Positions 33,859-42,286 of a stretch of DNA of 54,878 bases are shown one piece after another. Within the stretch, counting starts at the first letter, position 1; every line of letters starts with the position of its first letter. Below the pieces are notes generated by a model. It saw only the letters and a program-made list of their open reading frames with translations, ran no database searches and had not been told where the DNA came from. The stretch is from Streptomyces plumbidurans (lineage in GTDB: Bacteria > Actinomycetota > Actinomycetes > Streptomycetales > Streptomycetaceae): positions 1 through 54,878 of the forward strand of contig NZ_JAFJSY010000078.1 in NCBI RefSeq assembly GCF_019857225.1. The letters are read 5' to 3'. A program made the translations under genes and the position numbers.

Positions 33859-35160
33859 ATGGCTGACGCCGCGCTGCGGCTGAAGAGCCTCGTAGAACAG
33901 TTGCTGGGGGTGCCGTTGCCGGTGCGCATCCGCGCCTGGGACGGTTCGGTGGCCGGGCCGCCGGGCGCACCCGCGCTCGTCGTGCGCAACCGCCGCGCAC
34001 TGCGCCGGCTGCTGTGGAAACCGGGGGAACTGGGCCTGGCCCGGGCCTGGGTGGCCGGGGACCTGGACATCGAGGGTGACCTCTACGAGGGCCTCGACCG
34101 GATGGCGTCACTGGTGTGGGAGCGCGGCGAGGACGCGCGGACCCTGCTGCAGGCGCTCGGCGACCCGGAGGTGCGCTCGGCCGCCCGCGGACTGGTGAGG
34201 ATGGCCGGGCTTCCGCTGCCGCCCGCCCCGCCTCCCGAGGAGGTCCGCAAGGCCCGCAAGCATCTGCACACCAAACGCAGCGACAGGCGCGCCATCAGCC
34301 ACCACTACGACGTCGGCAACGACTTCTACGAGATCGTCCTCGGCCCCTCCATGGTGTACTCGTGCGCCTACTGGCAAGAGGACGGCACCCTGGAGCAGGC
34401 CCAGCGCGACAAGCTCGAACTCGTCTGCGGCAAGCTCGGCCTGACGCCCGGTCAGCGACTCCTCGACGTCGGCTGCGGCTGGGGCTCCATGGCCATCCAC
34501 GCCGCGCGCGAGCACGGCGTGAGCGTCGTCGGCGTCACCCTCTCCCAGGAACAGGCCGCCTACGCCCGCAAGCGCGTCGCCGACGAGGGCCTGACCGACC
34601 GCGTGGAGATCCGGGTCCAGGACTACCGCGACGTCGCCGACGGGCCCTACGACGCCATCTCCTCCATCGGCATGGCCGAACACGTCGGCGCGGAACGGTA
34701 CTTGGAGTACGCGCGGGACCTGCACACCCTGCTGCGCCCCGGCGGCAGGCTGCTCAACCACCAGATCGCCCGGCGGCCGCAGCGGGACGAATCGGCGTAC
34801 AACGTCGACGAGTTCATCGACGCCTACGTCTTCCCCGACGGCGAGCTGGCTCCCATCGGCACGACCGTCACCCAGCTCGAACGCGCCGGGTTCGAGGTGC
34901 GCGACGTCGAGTCGATCCGCGAGCACTACGCCCTCACCCTGCGCCGCTGGGTGGCCAACCTGGAGACGGAGTGGGCGCGTTCGAAGCGACTGGCCGGCGC
35001 CGGGCGGGCCCGTGTCTGGCGGCTCTACATGGCCGCGTGCGCCCTGGCCTTCGAGCACAACCGCATCGGCGTCAACCAGGTGCTGGCCGTCAAGACCCCG
35101 GAGAGCGGCGCTTCGGGGCTGCCGCTCAGGGCCCGCACCTGGGGCGTCCCGGCGTCGTAG
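33859..35160 (+). CDS. Cyclopropane-fatty-acyl-phospholipid synthase
   Basis: 433 residues. An N-terminal lipid-binding region (ALVVRNRRALRRLLWKPGELGLARAWVAGDLDIEGDL) is followed by the methyltransferase domain: SHHYDVGNDFYEIVLGPSMVYSCAYW, AdoMet motif LLDVGCGWGSM, and VGAERYLEYARDLHTLLRPGGRLLNHQI. It adds a methylene bridge to unsaturated membrane fatty acids using S-adenosylmethionine. ATG 33859 has CGGAGG nine bases upstream. Its terminator is shared with the convergent ABC operon. Confidence 0.93.
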   Translation: MADAALRLKSLVEQLLGVPLPVRIRAWDGSVAGPPGAPALVVRNRRALRRLLWKPGELGLARAWVAGDLDIEGDLYEGLDRMASLVWERGEDARTLLQALGDPEVRSAARGLVRMAGLPLPPAPPPEEVRKARKHLHTKRSDRRAISHHYDVGNDFYEIVLGPSMVYSCAYWQEDGTLEQAQRDKLELVCGKLGLTPGQRLLDVGCGWGSMAIHAAREHGVSVVGVTLSQEQAAYARKRVADEGLTDRVEIRVQDYRDVADGPYDAISSIGMAEHVGAERYLEYARDLHTLLRPGGRLLNHQIARRPQRDESAYNVDEFIDAYVFPDGELAPIGTTVTQLERAGFEVRDVESIREHYALTLRRWVANLETEWARSKRLAGAGRARVWRLYMAACALAFEHNRIGVNQVLAVKTPESGASGLPLRARTWGVPAS

Positions 35161-35171
35161 GAGTACGGCAG

Positions 35172-35206
35172 AAGGGGCCCCGCCCGGCGACCGGACGGGG
35201 CCCCTT
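35172..35206. terminator. Bidirectional terminator
   Basis: AAGGGGCCCCG (35172-35182) pairs with CGGGGCCCCTT (35196-35206), with A and T ends suited to both strands. It lies between the convergent cyclopropane synthase and ABC permease genes. Confidence 0.85.
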
Positions 35207-35207
35207 G

Positions 35208-35250
35208 TCCCGTAGTGCTGCGTCCCGTAGTGCTGCGTCCCGTAGTGCTA
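35208..35250. repeat. 15-bp tandem repeat including the permease stop codon
   Basis: TCCCGTAGTGCTGCG at 35208 and 35223 and TCCCGTAGTGCTA at 35238. The last copy contains the TAG (minus strand) of the permease gene. Confidence 0.9.
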
Positions 35251-37776
35251 CTCCGACTTGATGGCCGTCAGCGTGTTCAGGCGCGCCGCCCGCCGGGCCG
35301 GCCACAGGGCGGCCAGGACGCCGACCGCGGCGGCCAGCAGGAGGAAGACCCCCATCCGCGCCCAGGGCAGGACCAGTTCGTACGTCGCCATCTTGGTGCC
35401 GAGCAGTTCGCCGGCCGCCCAGCCGAAGAAGACGCCCAAGCCGATGCCGAGCACGCCGCCGAACAGGGAGATCACCAGGGACTCCAGGCGGACCATGCGC
35501 TTGATGCCCTTGCGGTCCAGGCCGATCGCCCGGAGCATGCCGATCTCCTGCGAGCGTTCGAAGACCGACATGGCCAGGGTGTTGATGACACCGAGGACCG
35601 CGACGATCACGGCCATGGCGAGCAGGCCGTAGAGCATGTTCAGCATCAGCGTGAACATCTTCGCGATGTCGTCGGACAGGTCCTGCTTGCTCTGGACCTT
35701 GATGGCCGGGTTGCTGCCGAGGGCCTTCTCCAGCTTGTCCTTGGTGGCGCCGGACGCGCCGTCCGCCGTCTTCACCAGGACCTGCATGTCACCCGGGTCG
35801 GTCATGTGCGGGGTGACGGTCCGGCTGTCGACCAGGATGCCGCGGATCAGCTCGTTGCCCTCGTAGATGCCGGAGACCGTCAGCGGGGTCGACTTCCCGT
35901 CCTCGTAGTGCGCGGTGAAGCTCGAACCCTCCCTCCAGCCATAGGACTTGGCGGTGTCCTCGTCCACGACGACCTGGCCGCCGCCCACCTTGAAGGCGCC
36001 GTTGTCCACCTTCAGGTCCGTCAGCTTCGCGATCGCCGCGCCGTTCACTCCGGTCAGGGACTCGCCCGAGCCGTCGATGCGCGAGTAGACGTTGCGCAGC
36101 GGGCTGGTGTCGGTGACCTCGCCGGTGGCGTTCAGCTTCTTGTCGACGTCCGGGGAGAGCTCGTTGCCGCTCGCCATGGAGACCACGTAGTCGGCCCTGA
36201 TGGCGGACGAGGCCATCTTGTCGATCGACTTCTGCAGGCTGCCCGCCATCACCGTCATGCCGGTGATGAGGGTGAGCCCGATCATCAGCGCGGAGGCGGT
36301 GGCCGCCGTGCGGCGCGGGTTGCGCACCGAGTTCTGCCGGGCCAGCTTGCCGGAGATGCCGAAGATGCGCAGGACCGGCGCCGCGGCCGCGATCAGCGGG
36401 CGCGAGAGCAGCGGCGTGAGGATGAAGACGCCGATGATGAGCAGGACCGCGCCGAGGCCCATGGGGGCCTGGCCGTCCGAGCCGTCCATCGTGGTGGCCG
36501 CGAGGACCACCGCGATGCCCGCGGCACTGAACAGCGCGCCCAACGTGTTGCGCAGCACCAGGGACTTGGTCGTCGCCTTCGCGTGGATGCTGCTCATCGC
36601 GGCGACCGGCGGGATCTTCGCGGCCCGGCGGCCGGGCAGCCACGCCGCGAGCATCGTGATGAACACGCCGACCACGAGGGCGGTCGCGACCGTGCCCGGC
36701 GTGATGACGAGCGGGCCGTCCGGGACGCTGCCGCCGAGCGTGCCCATCAGGGCGCGCAGCCCGGCGCCGATGCCGATGCCCGCGACCAGACCGGTGACAC
36801 CGGCGACCACACCGACCACGAACGCCTCGATCAGCACGGAGCGGGTGACCTGGCGGCGCGAGGCGCCGACGGCGCGCAGCAGGGCCAGTTCCTTGGTGCG
36901 CTGGGCGACCAGCATGGTGAAGGTGTTGGCGATGATGAACGTGCCGACGAAGAGCGCGACGCCCGCGAAGACCAGCAGACCCTGCTTGAGGCCGCTCATC
37001 GACGACGAGATCTGCTCGGCCTGGTCGTCGGCGAGCTTCTTGCCGGTGGTGGTCTCCACGAGCTTGGTGCCCAGCGCGTTGTCCAGCCCGGTCTTCAGCG
37101 CGACCTGGGAGGTGCCGGGGGCGGCCCGCACGTCGATCTCGTCGTAGGTGCCGGGCTTGCCGAACAGCTTCTGGGCGGTGGCGGTGTCGTAGAGGGCGAG
37201 GGAGCCGCCGGCCGCGACATTGCCGTCGTCGGTGGTGAAGATGCCGCTGACGGTCGGGGTGAGGACCGGGCCGTCGACGGAGAGGCGGACCTTGTCGCCG
37301 ACCTTGTACCCGGCGCGCTCGGCCGTCTTGGCGTCGATGGCGACCTGGTGCGCGCCGTGCGGTGCGCTGCCCGACTTCAGCGGGTAGCGGGGGTCCTTGT
37401 CGCCCCAGTAGTTGCCGCCCTGTGACTGGAAGCCGCCGCCGATCAGCTTGCCGTGCCTGTCGGCGATCGCGGTGAAGCCGCTGACGACGCCGACGGCGTT
37501 CGCCGCGCCCGGAACCTTCGCGCTCCGGTCGAGCATGGCCTGCGTCAGCTCGGGCGTCTTGCTGATCGTATTGCCCTTGTCCTCCTGGGACTTGGCCTCA
37601 ACGGCCACGTCGACCCGGTCGAAGCCCTTGGCCGAACTGTTCTGGTACGCATCGGAGATGGTGTTGGTGAAGACCAGCGTCCCGGAGACGAACGCCACGC
37701 CGAGCATCACGGCGAGCACGGTCATCAGGAGCCGGGCCTTGTGCGCAAGGACGTTGCGCAGGGCGGTGCGGAACAT
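35248..37776 (-). CDS. FtsX-like ABC permease, two-domain type (second copy)
   Basis: 842 residues. It starts MFRTALRNVLAHKARLLMTV, parallel to the start of the permease at 7230. Two FtsX cores carry RTKELALLRAVGASRRQ and RSQEIGMLRAIGLDRKG, each with an extracytoplasmic loop domain and three or four membrane segments. It is the membrane half of a MacB-like transporter with the ATPase at 37776-38576; the ATPase stop and this ATG share a base (TGATG). The same frame stays open far upstream through the ATPase gene, but that is a shadow. The stop codon lies in a 15-bp repeat. The substrate is unknown. Confidence 0.9.
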   Translation of the reverse strand: MFRTALRNVLAHKARLLMTVLAVMLGVAFVSGTLVFTNTISDAYQNSSAKGFDRVDVAVEAKSQEDKGNTISKTPELTQAMLDRSAKVPGAANAVGVVSGFTAIADRHGKLIGGGFQSQGGNYWGDKDPRYPLKSGSAPHGAHQVAIDAKTAERAGYKVGDKVRLSVDGPVLTPTVSGIFTTDDGNVAAGGSLALYDTATAQKLFGKPGTYDEIDVRAAPGTSQVALKTGLDNALGTKLVETTTGKKLADDQAEQISSSMSGLKQGLLVFAGVALFVGTFIIANTFTMLVAQRTKELALLRAVGASRRQVTRSVLIEAFVVGVVAGVTGLVAGIGIGAGLRALMGTLGGSVPDGPLVITPGTVATALVVGVFITMLAAWLPGRRAAKIPPVAAMSSIHAKATTKSLVLRNTLGALFSAAGIAVVLAATTMDGSDGQAPMGLGAVLLIIGVFILTPLLSRPLIAAAAPVLRIFGISGKLARQNSVRNPRRTAATASALMIGLTLITGMTVMAGSLQKSIDKMASSAIRADYVVSMASGNELSPDVDKKLNATGEVTDTSPLRNVYSRIDGSGESLTGVNGAAIAKLTDLKVDNGAFKVGGGQVVVDEDTAKSYGWREGSSFTAHYEDGKSTPLTVSGIYEGNELIRGILVDSRTVTPHMTDPGDMQVLVKTADGASGATKDKLEKALGSNPAIKVQSKQDLSDDIAKMFTLMLNMLYGLLAMAVIVAVLGVINTLAMSVFERSQEIGMLRAIGLDRKGIKRMVRLESLVISLFGGVLGIGLGVFFGWAAGELLGTKMATYELVLPWARMGVFLLLAAAVGVLAALWPARRAARLNTLTAIKSE

Positions 37777-38576
37777 CAGCTCGTACGGCCCTTCGCGTCG
37801 AACTCGGGGGTCTGGGGGTTTCCCCCAGGAAAATGCCGCATGAAGTCGAGGACCGCTTCGGACGTCGGGCGGTACATCTCGTCGACGATCCGGCCGTCGG
37901 CGAGGAAGACCACCCGGTCCGCGTACGCCGCGGCGACCGGGTCGTGGGTCACCATCACGACCGTCTGCCCCAACTCCCTTACGGAGTTGCGCAGGAAGCC
38001 CAGCACCTCGGCGCCGGAGCGGGAGTCGAGGTTTCCGGTGGGCTCGTCGCCGAAGATGATGTCCGGCTTGGAGGCGAGGGCGCGGGCCACGGCGACGCGC
38101 TGCTGCTGGCCGCCGGAGAGCTGGGAGGGCCGGTGGCCGAGGCGGTCCTTGAGACCGACCATCCGGATCACCGTCTCCAGCCACTGCTTGTCGGGCTTGC
38201 GGCCCGCGATGTCCATCGGAAGGGTGATGTTCTCCAGGGCCGTCAACGTCGGCAGCAGGTTGTACGCCTGGAAGATGAAGCCGATCTTGTCCCGGCGCAG
38301 CTTGGTGAGCTGCTTGTCCTTCAGGGAGCCGAGTTCGGTCTCGCCGATGCGCACCGAGCCGGAGGAGAAGGTGTCGAGACCGGCCACGCAGTGCATCAGC
38401 GTGGACTTGCCGGACCCCGAGGGGCCCATGATCGCGGTGAACTCTGCCTGCCGGAAGTCGACGGAGACCCGGTCGAGGGCGACCACCTGGGTCTCGCCCT
38501 GTCCGTAGATCTTCGAGAGATCCGTGGCGCGTGCGGCCGTGGTGGTGGCCCGGCCGGCGACGGGTGTGGTGGTCAC
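37776..38576 (-). CDS. ABC transporter ATPase, MacB/LolD-like (second copy)
   Basis: 266 residues from GTG 38576 (GAGGAG ten bases upstream). Walker A GPSGSGKST, signature LSGGQQQRVAVARALA, Walker B IIFGDEPTGNLDS, H-loop VMVTHDPVAAAYADR. It is near-identical in most blocks to the ATPase at 6445-7233, including LDSRSGAEVLGFLR and the C-terminal DEMYRPTSEAVLDFM phrase, so the two transporters are paralogues. Translational coupling to the permease is clear. The promoter lies in 38577-38800. Confidence 0.92.
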   Translation of the reverse strand: MTTTPVAGRATTTAARATDLSKIYGQGETQVVALDRVSVDFRQAEFTAIMGPSGSGKSTLMHCVAGLDTFSSGSVRIGETELGSLKDKQLTKLRRDKIGFIFQAYNLLPTLTALENITLPMDIAGRKPDKQWLETVIRMVGLKDRLGHRPSQLSGGQQQRVAVARALASKPDIIFGDEPTGNLDSRSGAEVLGFLRNSVRELGQTVVMVTHDPVAAAYADRVVFLADGRIVDEMYRPTSEAVLDFMRHFPGGNPQTPEFDAKGRTS

Positions 38577-38956
38577 GGGTAGGAACTCCTCGCGGGACGA
38601 TGTCTTGAAGGGACGTGACCATCGTGCTGGCCGCAAGAGCCCGTGTAGTCAGCCGCTGTTCCGGTTCCTGGGGGCGACTCGGGTCGGACCGAACGCCGCG
38701 TAGTCATACCTCAGGATGACGGCGACCCCTGACGAGGACCCCCGACGCTGCCGCCCGCTCGGGTCCGCGTCGAGAACCGGTGGAGCACCCTCGTTCGGGC
38801 GGTGAAATTCCGTCATTCCGCATGCGCGACGAAGCGTCGCACGCAAGGCTATTGGCATGTGCGGATGGCGCGTACCACGGGCTGATGCACCCTCAGACGT
38901 CAATAAAATAAGACAACATCGGTCCACCGGTCGGCAGTTCGGGGGACGTATCCCGA
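38577..38956. promoter_or_regulatory. Divergent promoter region, ABC operon / bldA
   Basis: A 380-base stretch without credible ORF. It has GC-rich sequence next to the ABC gene and an AT-rich patch (CAATAAAATAAGACAAC, about 38901-38917) before bldA. A small hairpin GCGACG-aa-GCGTCGC-like element lies near 38826-38840. I could not define the ABC promoter boxes. Confidence 0.35.
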
Positions 38957-38962
38957 TAGGCT
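38957..38962 (+). promoter_or_regulatory. bldA -10 box
   Basis: TAGGCT is a close match to the streptomycete vegetative -10 hexamer. Transcription would start about 20 bases before the tRNA 5' end. The -35 region (about 38934) matches poorly. Confidence 0.5.
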
Positions 38963-38991
38963 CGGGAAGCTCGAAGCGGAGCCCATGGCCT

Positions 38992-39075
38992 GCCCGGATG
39001 GTGGAATGCAGACACGGCGAGCTTAAACCTCGCTGCCCCTTCGCGGGCGTGCCGGTTCAAGTCCGGCTCCGGGCA
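38992..39075 (+). tRNA. bldA: tRNA-Leu (anticodon UAA), bldA
   Basis: 84 bases fold as a class II tRNA. The acceptor GCCCGGA pairs with TCCGGGC, followed by discriminator A. The anticodon stem GCGAG/CTCGC encloses loop CTTAAAC, so the anticodon is TAA. There is a long variable arm with GCCC/GGGC, and a T arm GCCGG-TTCAAGT-CCGGC. CCA is not encoded. This is the only tRNA that reads the rare UUA codon in Streptomyces. Its timing controls genes with TTA codons, chiefly for aerial growth and antibiotic production. Confidence 0.95.
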
Positions 39076-39138
39076 CTTCCACTCCTTCACTACTTGAACG
39101 TTGACAGCGGCCGCGTGCCGTCGGAGACTCCTTCCGAA

Positions 39139-39180
39139 CCTGGTGAAGAAGTTTTCACCAGGCGAACGTCCAGGCGAACG
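39139..39180. promoter_or_regulatory. Inverted and direct repeats upstream of pobA
   Basis: CCTGGTGAA (39139-39147) and TTCACCAGG (39154-39162) are a perfect inverted repeat. CCAGGCGAACG follows twice (39158 and 39170). They may be an operator for pobA, or the hairpin may end the bldA transcript. Confidence 0.5.
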
Positions 39181-39207
39181 CCTGCGCCCGTCCGAAGGGA
39201 ACGACCG

Positions 39208-40383
39208 ATGCGCACCACCGTCGGCATCATCGGAGCCGGCCCGGCCGGACTGCTCCTCGCCCGGCTGCTCCACAACGCCGGCATCGACTCGGTCGTGCTG
39301 GAGAGCCGCGACCGCGCCTATGTCGAGCAGCGCCAGCGTGCCGGAATCCTGGAGCAGGGCACGGTGGACGTGCTGCGCGCGGCGGGCGCCGGGGAGCGCA
39401 TGGACCGCGAGGGGCTCCGGCACGACGGCATCGAGCTGCGCTACGACCGCAGGCGCCATCGCATCGACTTCCCCGCCCTCACCGGCGGCCGGTCCGTGAT
39501 GGTCTACGCCCAGACCGAGGTGTGCAAGGACCTGATCGCCCTGCAGCTCAAGGAGGGCGGTCCGCTGCTGTTCGGGGCGCAGGCGCTGGCCGTCGAGGGC
39601 GCGGAGAGCGACAGCCCACGGGTCCGCTTCCGGCACGAGGGGCGCGAGTCCGTCCTGGAGTGCGACTACGTCGTCGGCTGCGACGGGTCCTGGGGAGTGG
39701 CCCGCACGGCGGTCCCCGCCGAGCTGACCCGCACCTTCGAGCGGACGTACCCCTTCGCCTGGCTCGGCATCCTCGCCGACGTGGCGCCCTCGCACGACGA
39801 ACTCGTCTACGCCCGCCACGACCGCGGCTTCGCCCTGCTGTCCATGCGCTCCCCGTCCGTCTCCCGGCTCTACCTCCAGGTGCCCGAGGGCACCGACGCC
39901 GAGGCGTGGAGCGACGAGGAGATCTGGCGGGAGCTGGAGCGCCGCTTCGAGACCGCGGACGGATGGCGGCTGGAGCGCGGCCCGATCACCCAGAAGTCGG
40001 TGACACCCATGCGCTCCTACGTCCACGAGCCCATGCGGCACGGCCGGCTCTTCCTCGCCGGCGACGCGGCCCACATCGTGCCGCCGACGGGCGCCAAGGG
40101 ACTGAATCTGGCCGTGGGCGACGTCGTCACCTTCGCGCGGGCACTCGCGCACCGGCGCGAGACCGGTTCGCAGGAGCTCCTCGACGCCTACTCGCGGACC
40201 TGCCTGCGCCGCGTCTGGCAGGCCGAGCGGTTCTCGTACGAGATGACGACGACGCTGCACCGCACCCCTGGTGCGACGCCCTTCGACGACCGGCTGCAGC
40301 TCGCCCGGCTGGAGCGCATCGCCTCCTCGCGGGCCGCCGCGACCGACCTCGCCGAGGGGTACACGGGCTTCCCGCTCGACTGA
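39208..40383 (+). CDS. pobA: 4-Hydroxybenzoate 3-monooxygenase
   Basis: 391 residues, matching the family's usual length of about 394. FAD site VGIIGAGPAGLLLARLL at the N-terminus, VVGCDGSWGVAR, and LAGDAAHIVPPTGAKGLNLAVGDV (second FAD contact). The QRQRAGILEQGTVDVLRAAG segment is typical of PobA. It hydroxylates 4-hydroxybenzoate to protocatechuate with NAD(P)H and oxygen, feeding the beta-ketoadipate pathway. No other pathway gene is adjacent, except possibly the thiolase at 43485. GAAGGGA precedes ATG 39208. An inverted repeat upstream may bind a regulator. Confidence 0.9.
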   Translation: MRTTVGIIGAGPAGLLLARLLHNAGIDSVVLESRDRAYVEQRQRAGILEQGTVDVLRAAGAGERMDREGLRHDGIELRYDRRRHRIDFPALTGGRSVMVYAQTEVCKDLIALQLKEGGPLLFGAQALAVEGAESDSPRVRFRHEGRESVLECDYVVGCDGSWGVARTAVPAELTRTFERTYPFAWLGILADVAPSHDELVYARHDRGFALLSMRSPSVSRLYLQVPEGTDAEAWSDEEIWRELERRFETADGWRLERGPITQKSVTPMRSYVHEPMRHGRLFLAGDAAHIVPPTGAKGLNLAVGDVVTFARALAHRRETGSQELLDAYSRTCLRRVWQAERFSYEMTTTLHRTPGATPFDDRLQLARLERIASSRAAATDLAEGYTGFPLD

Positions 40384-40575
40384 GTGATCTCCGGCAGGTT
40401 CCGGCCATGTCGCAGATTGGTCATGAATGGGCCCTGGTGGTGAGGGGAATCACGGATCCGCGTAGCGTGTTGCGCAGCACGACGAGGGAAAGATCCTCCC
40501 CAAGCACTAGGGTCAATCCTTTGCCTACCTATTACCCTTGATGCCAAGGCCGCGCCGCGGCCATGGAGGAGTGCA

Positions 40576-41499
40576 ATGAGGAGCAGAAACCCGGTCTTCT
40601 CGCGACGGGGGTTCAGCCGCGACAACGGCTACGCGGGCTTCAACGCCGCGCCGCAGGCCGGGGGACAGGCTGTCGGCACGCAGGGCAACCCGTACGGCCA
40701 GGGCAATCCATACGCCCAGCCGCCCGGCGCCCCCTACGCGCAGAACCCGTACGCGCAGAACCCCTACGCCCAGCAGGGCCTGCAGGGCGCGCCGCCGCAG
40801 GCACCGGCCACCACCGGCCGGATGACGATGGACGACGTCGTGCTGCGCACGGCGACGACCCTCGGCACCCTGATCGTGACGGCCGCGCTCGCCTGGGCGC
40901 TGCTGCCGGTCGACGACGCCCACATCAACCGCTCGTACGGCATCGGCATCGTCGCCGCGCTGATCGGCATGGTGCTGGCGTTCGTCCAGTCCTTCAAGCG
41001 CAAGGCCACGCCGGCGCTGATCGTGTCGTACGCCGCGTTCGAGGGTGTCTTCCTCGGCGTCGTCTCCAGCATCGTCGACAACCGCATCGCGAGCGGCGCG
41101 GCCATGCAGGCCGTGATCGGCACGATGGCGGTCTTCGCCGGAGTGCTGATCGCGTACAAGGCGGGCTGGATCCGAGTCAACCGCCGCTTCTACGGCTTCG
41201 TGATGGCGGCCGCGCTCGGCTTCGTCCTGCTGATGGCGGTGAACCTGCTGTTCGCCGTCTTCGGCGGCGGTGACGGCCTCGGCTTCCGCAGCGGCCCGCT
41301 CGGCGTCTTCTTCGGCGTCGTCGGCATCCTGCTCGGCGCCTGCTTCCTCGCCCTGGACTTCAAGCAGGTCGAGGACGGCATCGCCTACGGCGCGCCGAAG
41401 GACGAGGCGTGGCTGGCGGCCTTCGGCCTGACCCTGACGCTGGTCTGGATCTACATGGAGTTCCTGCGGATCATCGCGATCCTCAACAGCAACGACTAG
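40576..41499 (+). CDS. Bax inhibitor-1/YccA-family membrane protein
   Basis: 307 residues. The first 80 are a Gly/Pro/Tyr/Gln-rich tail with repeated NPYAQ and NPYGQ units. Seven or so membrane segments follow, with the family end FLRIIAILNSND and the acidic DDxxYGAP-like loop (DFKQVEDGIAYGAPKDEAWLAAFG). It is related to the BI-1 family of proton- or calcium-leak and stress proteins; the bacterial role is not well known. GGAGGAG precedes ATG 40576. The 190-base gap upstream has no assigned promoter. A terminator follows. Confidence 0.88.
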   Translation: MRSRNPVFSRRGFSRDNGYAGFNAAPQAGGQAVGTQGNPYGQGNPYAQPPGAPYAQNPYAQNPYAQQGLQGAPPQAPATTGRMTMDDVVLRTATTLGTLIVTAALAWALLPVDDAHINRSYGIGIVAALIGMVLAFVQSFKRKATPALIVSYAAFEGVFLGVVSSIVDNRIASGAAMQAVIGTMAVFAGVLIAYKAGWIRVNRRFYGFVMAAALGFVLLMAVNLLFAVFGGGDGLGFRSGPLGVFFGVVGILLGACFLALDFKQVEDGIAYGAPKDEAWLAAFGLTLTLVWIYMEFLRIIAILNSND

Positions 41500-41535
41500 C
41501 CGTCGACGGCCGCGCTTCGGCGCGGGCTGTGCAGC

Positions 41536-41566
41536 AAAGGGCCCCGGATCGATTCCGGGGCCCTTT
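41536..41566. terminator. Bidirectional terminator
   Basis: AAAGGGCCCCGGA (41536-41548) pairs with TCCGGGGCCCTTTT (41553-41566). A and T ends suit both the membrane protein gene and the convergent DUF4287 gene. Confidence 0.9.
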
Positions 41567-41586
41567 TCCGTCGTCCAGGTGCGCAC

Positions 41587-41817
41587 CTAGATCAGTTTGC
41601 GCGCGGCCCTCCTCAGGTCGTACTCATGAACAATCGCCTTGGCGTGGCCGTACGCGAGGTTGTGCTCGTGCCGGAGCCAGCTGACCTTCTCCTCGAAGTT
41701 GAAGAGAGCCGGGCCTTCTTCGACGGCGCGAAGCCAGTCGGTGACCTCCCGACCGGTGCAGTGCGGGATGCGGGCGAGCAGGTTGCGATGGGTCTCCTCG
41801 GAGAAGACTTGGGACAT
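41587..41817 (-). CDS. DUF4287-like small protein
   Basis: 76 residues (MSQVFSEETHRNLLARIPHC). The GREVTDWLRAVEEG ... KVSWLRHEHNLAYGHAKAIVHE pattern is the DUF4287 helical domain, of unknown function and often in DNA- or metabolism-linked contexts. A clear GGAGG sits upstream of the ATG at 41817. The longer surrounding frame is a shadow. It is divergent from the next gene, with about 100 bases between them. Confidence 0.8.
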   Translation of the reverse strand: MSQVFSEETHRNLLARIPHCTGREVTDWLRAVEEGPALFNFEEKVSWLRHEHNLAYGHAKAIVHEYDLRRAARKLI

Positions 41818-41884
41818 CGGCGCCTCCGGACGAAAAGGGGATGTAAGCCGGTCCTTCAGGTCACCGTGCCTGAGCGTTCGCCTG

Positions 41885-41912
41885 TTGGCAACAGTGCGGC
41901 GGCGCGTACGCT
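41885..41912 (+). promoter_or_regulatory. Promoter for a leaderless message
   Basis: TTGGCA (41885-41890) and TACGCT (41907-41912) are 16 bases apart. The GTG at 41920 falls at the expected transcription start, with no ribosome site. Confidence 0.6.
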
Positions 41913-41919
41913 CGGGCTC

Positions 41920-42231
41920 GTGGTTGATACGACGCCCTTGACCCGTGCCGTGGATCATTTCGCCGACCGTCTGCGGGCGGCGCCGCAGAGTCGTCTGCAG
42001 CGGGGCGGCGCAGCGGAAGCGCTGGCGCTGGCAAGAGAGTTGGCACGGCAGGCGCAGGTTCTGGAGGAGCCGGGGGTTGAGCCCCGGGAGATGCCCGACG
42101 CGGGGATGTTCGCTGCCGCTGATCAAATCACGGTGGCTGCTCATGACTTGGCCCTCGTGCTTTGTGACGAGGGCCAGGTCGAGGAGGCTGTGCGGTTGGT
42201 GGGGGAGGCGCAGGCGCGGGCCGGGGTTTGA
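41920..42231 (+). CDS. Small hypothetical helical protein
   Basis: 103 residues from GTG 41920 (VVDTTPLTRAVDHFADRL). It is rich in Ala, Glu, Leu and Arg, all helical, and its second half (DQITVAAHDLALVLCDEGQVEEAVRLVGEAQARAG) looks like a TPR-like helix pair. I do not know a family. The start coincides with the expected transcript start, so it is probably leaderless. The earlier in-frame start at 41626 overlaps the DUF4287 gene and is rejected. Confidence 0.6.
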   Translation: MVDTTPLTRAVDHFADRLRAAPQSRLQRGGAAEALALARELARQAQVLEEPGVEPREMPDAGMFAAADQITVAAHDLALVLCDEGQVEEAVRLVGEAQARAGV

Positions 42232-42286
42232 GGGTGCGGGGTGGGGGTGCGGTGTGCGGGGTTTGGGGCTCGTGGGCGGGTGCGGG

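Noticed and set aside
35215..37425. A 736-codon plus-strand frame opposite the ABC permease
   Set aside because: It is a shadow of a strong minus-strand gene and has only Arg/Gln/Gly-rich low-complexity translation.
35248..38622. A single 1124-residue ATPase-permease fusion on the minus strand
   Set aside because: The part above 37776 is a shadow of the ATPase, which is encoded in another frame with all its motifs. The permease starts at ATG 37776.
38857..39207. An upstream extension of pobA through the bldA gene
   Set aside because: The frame is open but overlaps the tRNA, and the FAD site and ribosome site fix the start at 39208.
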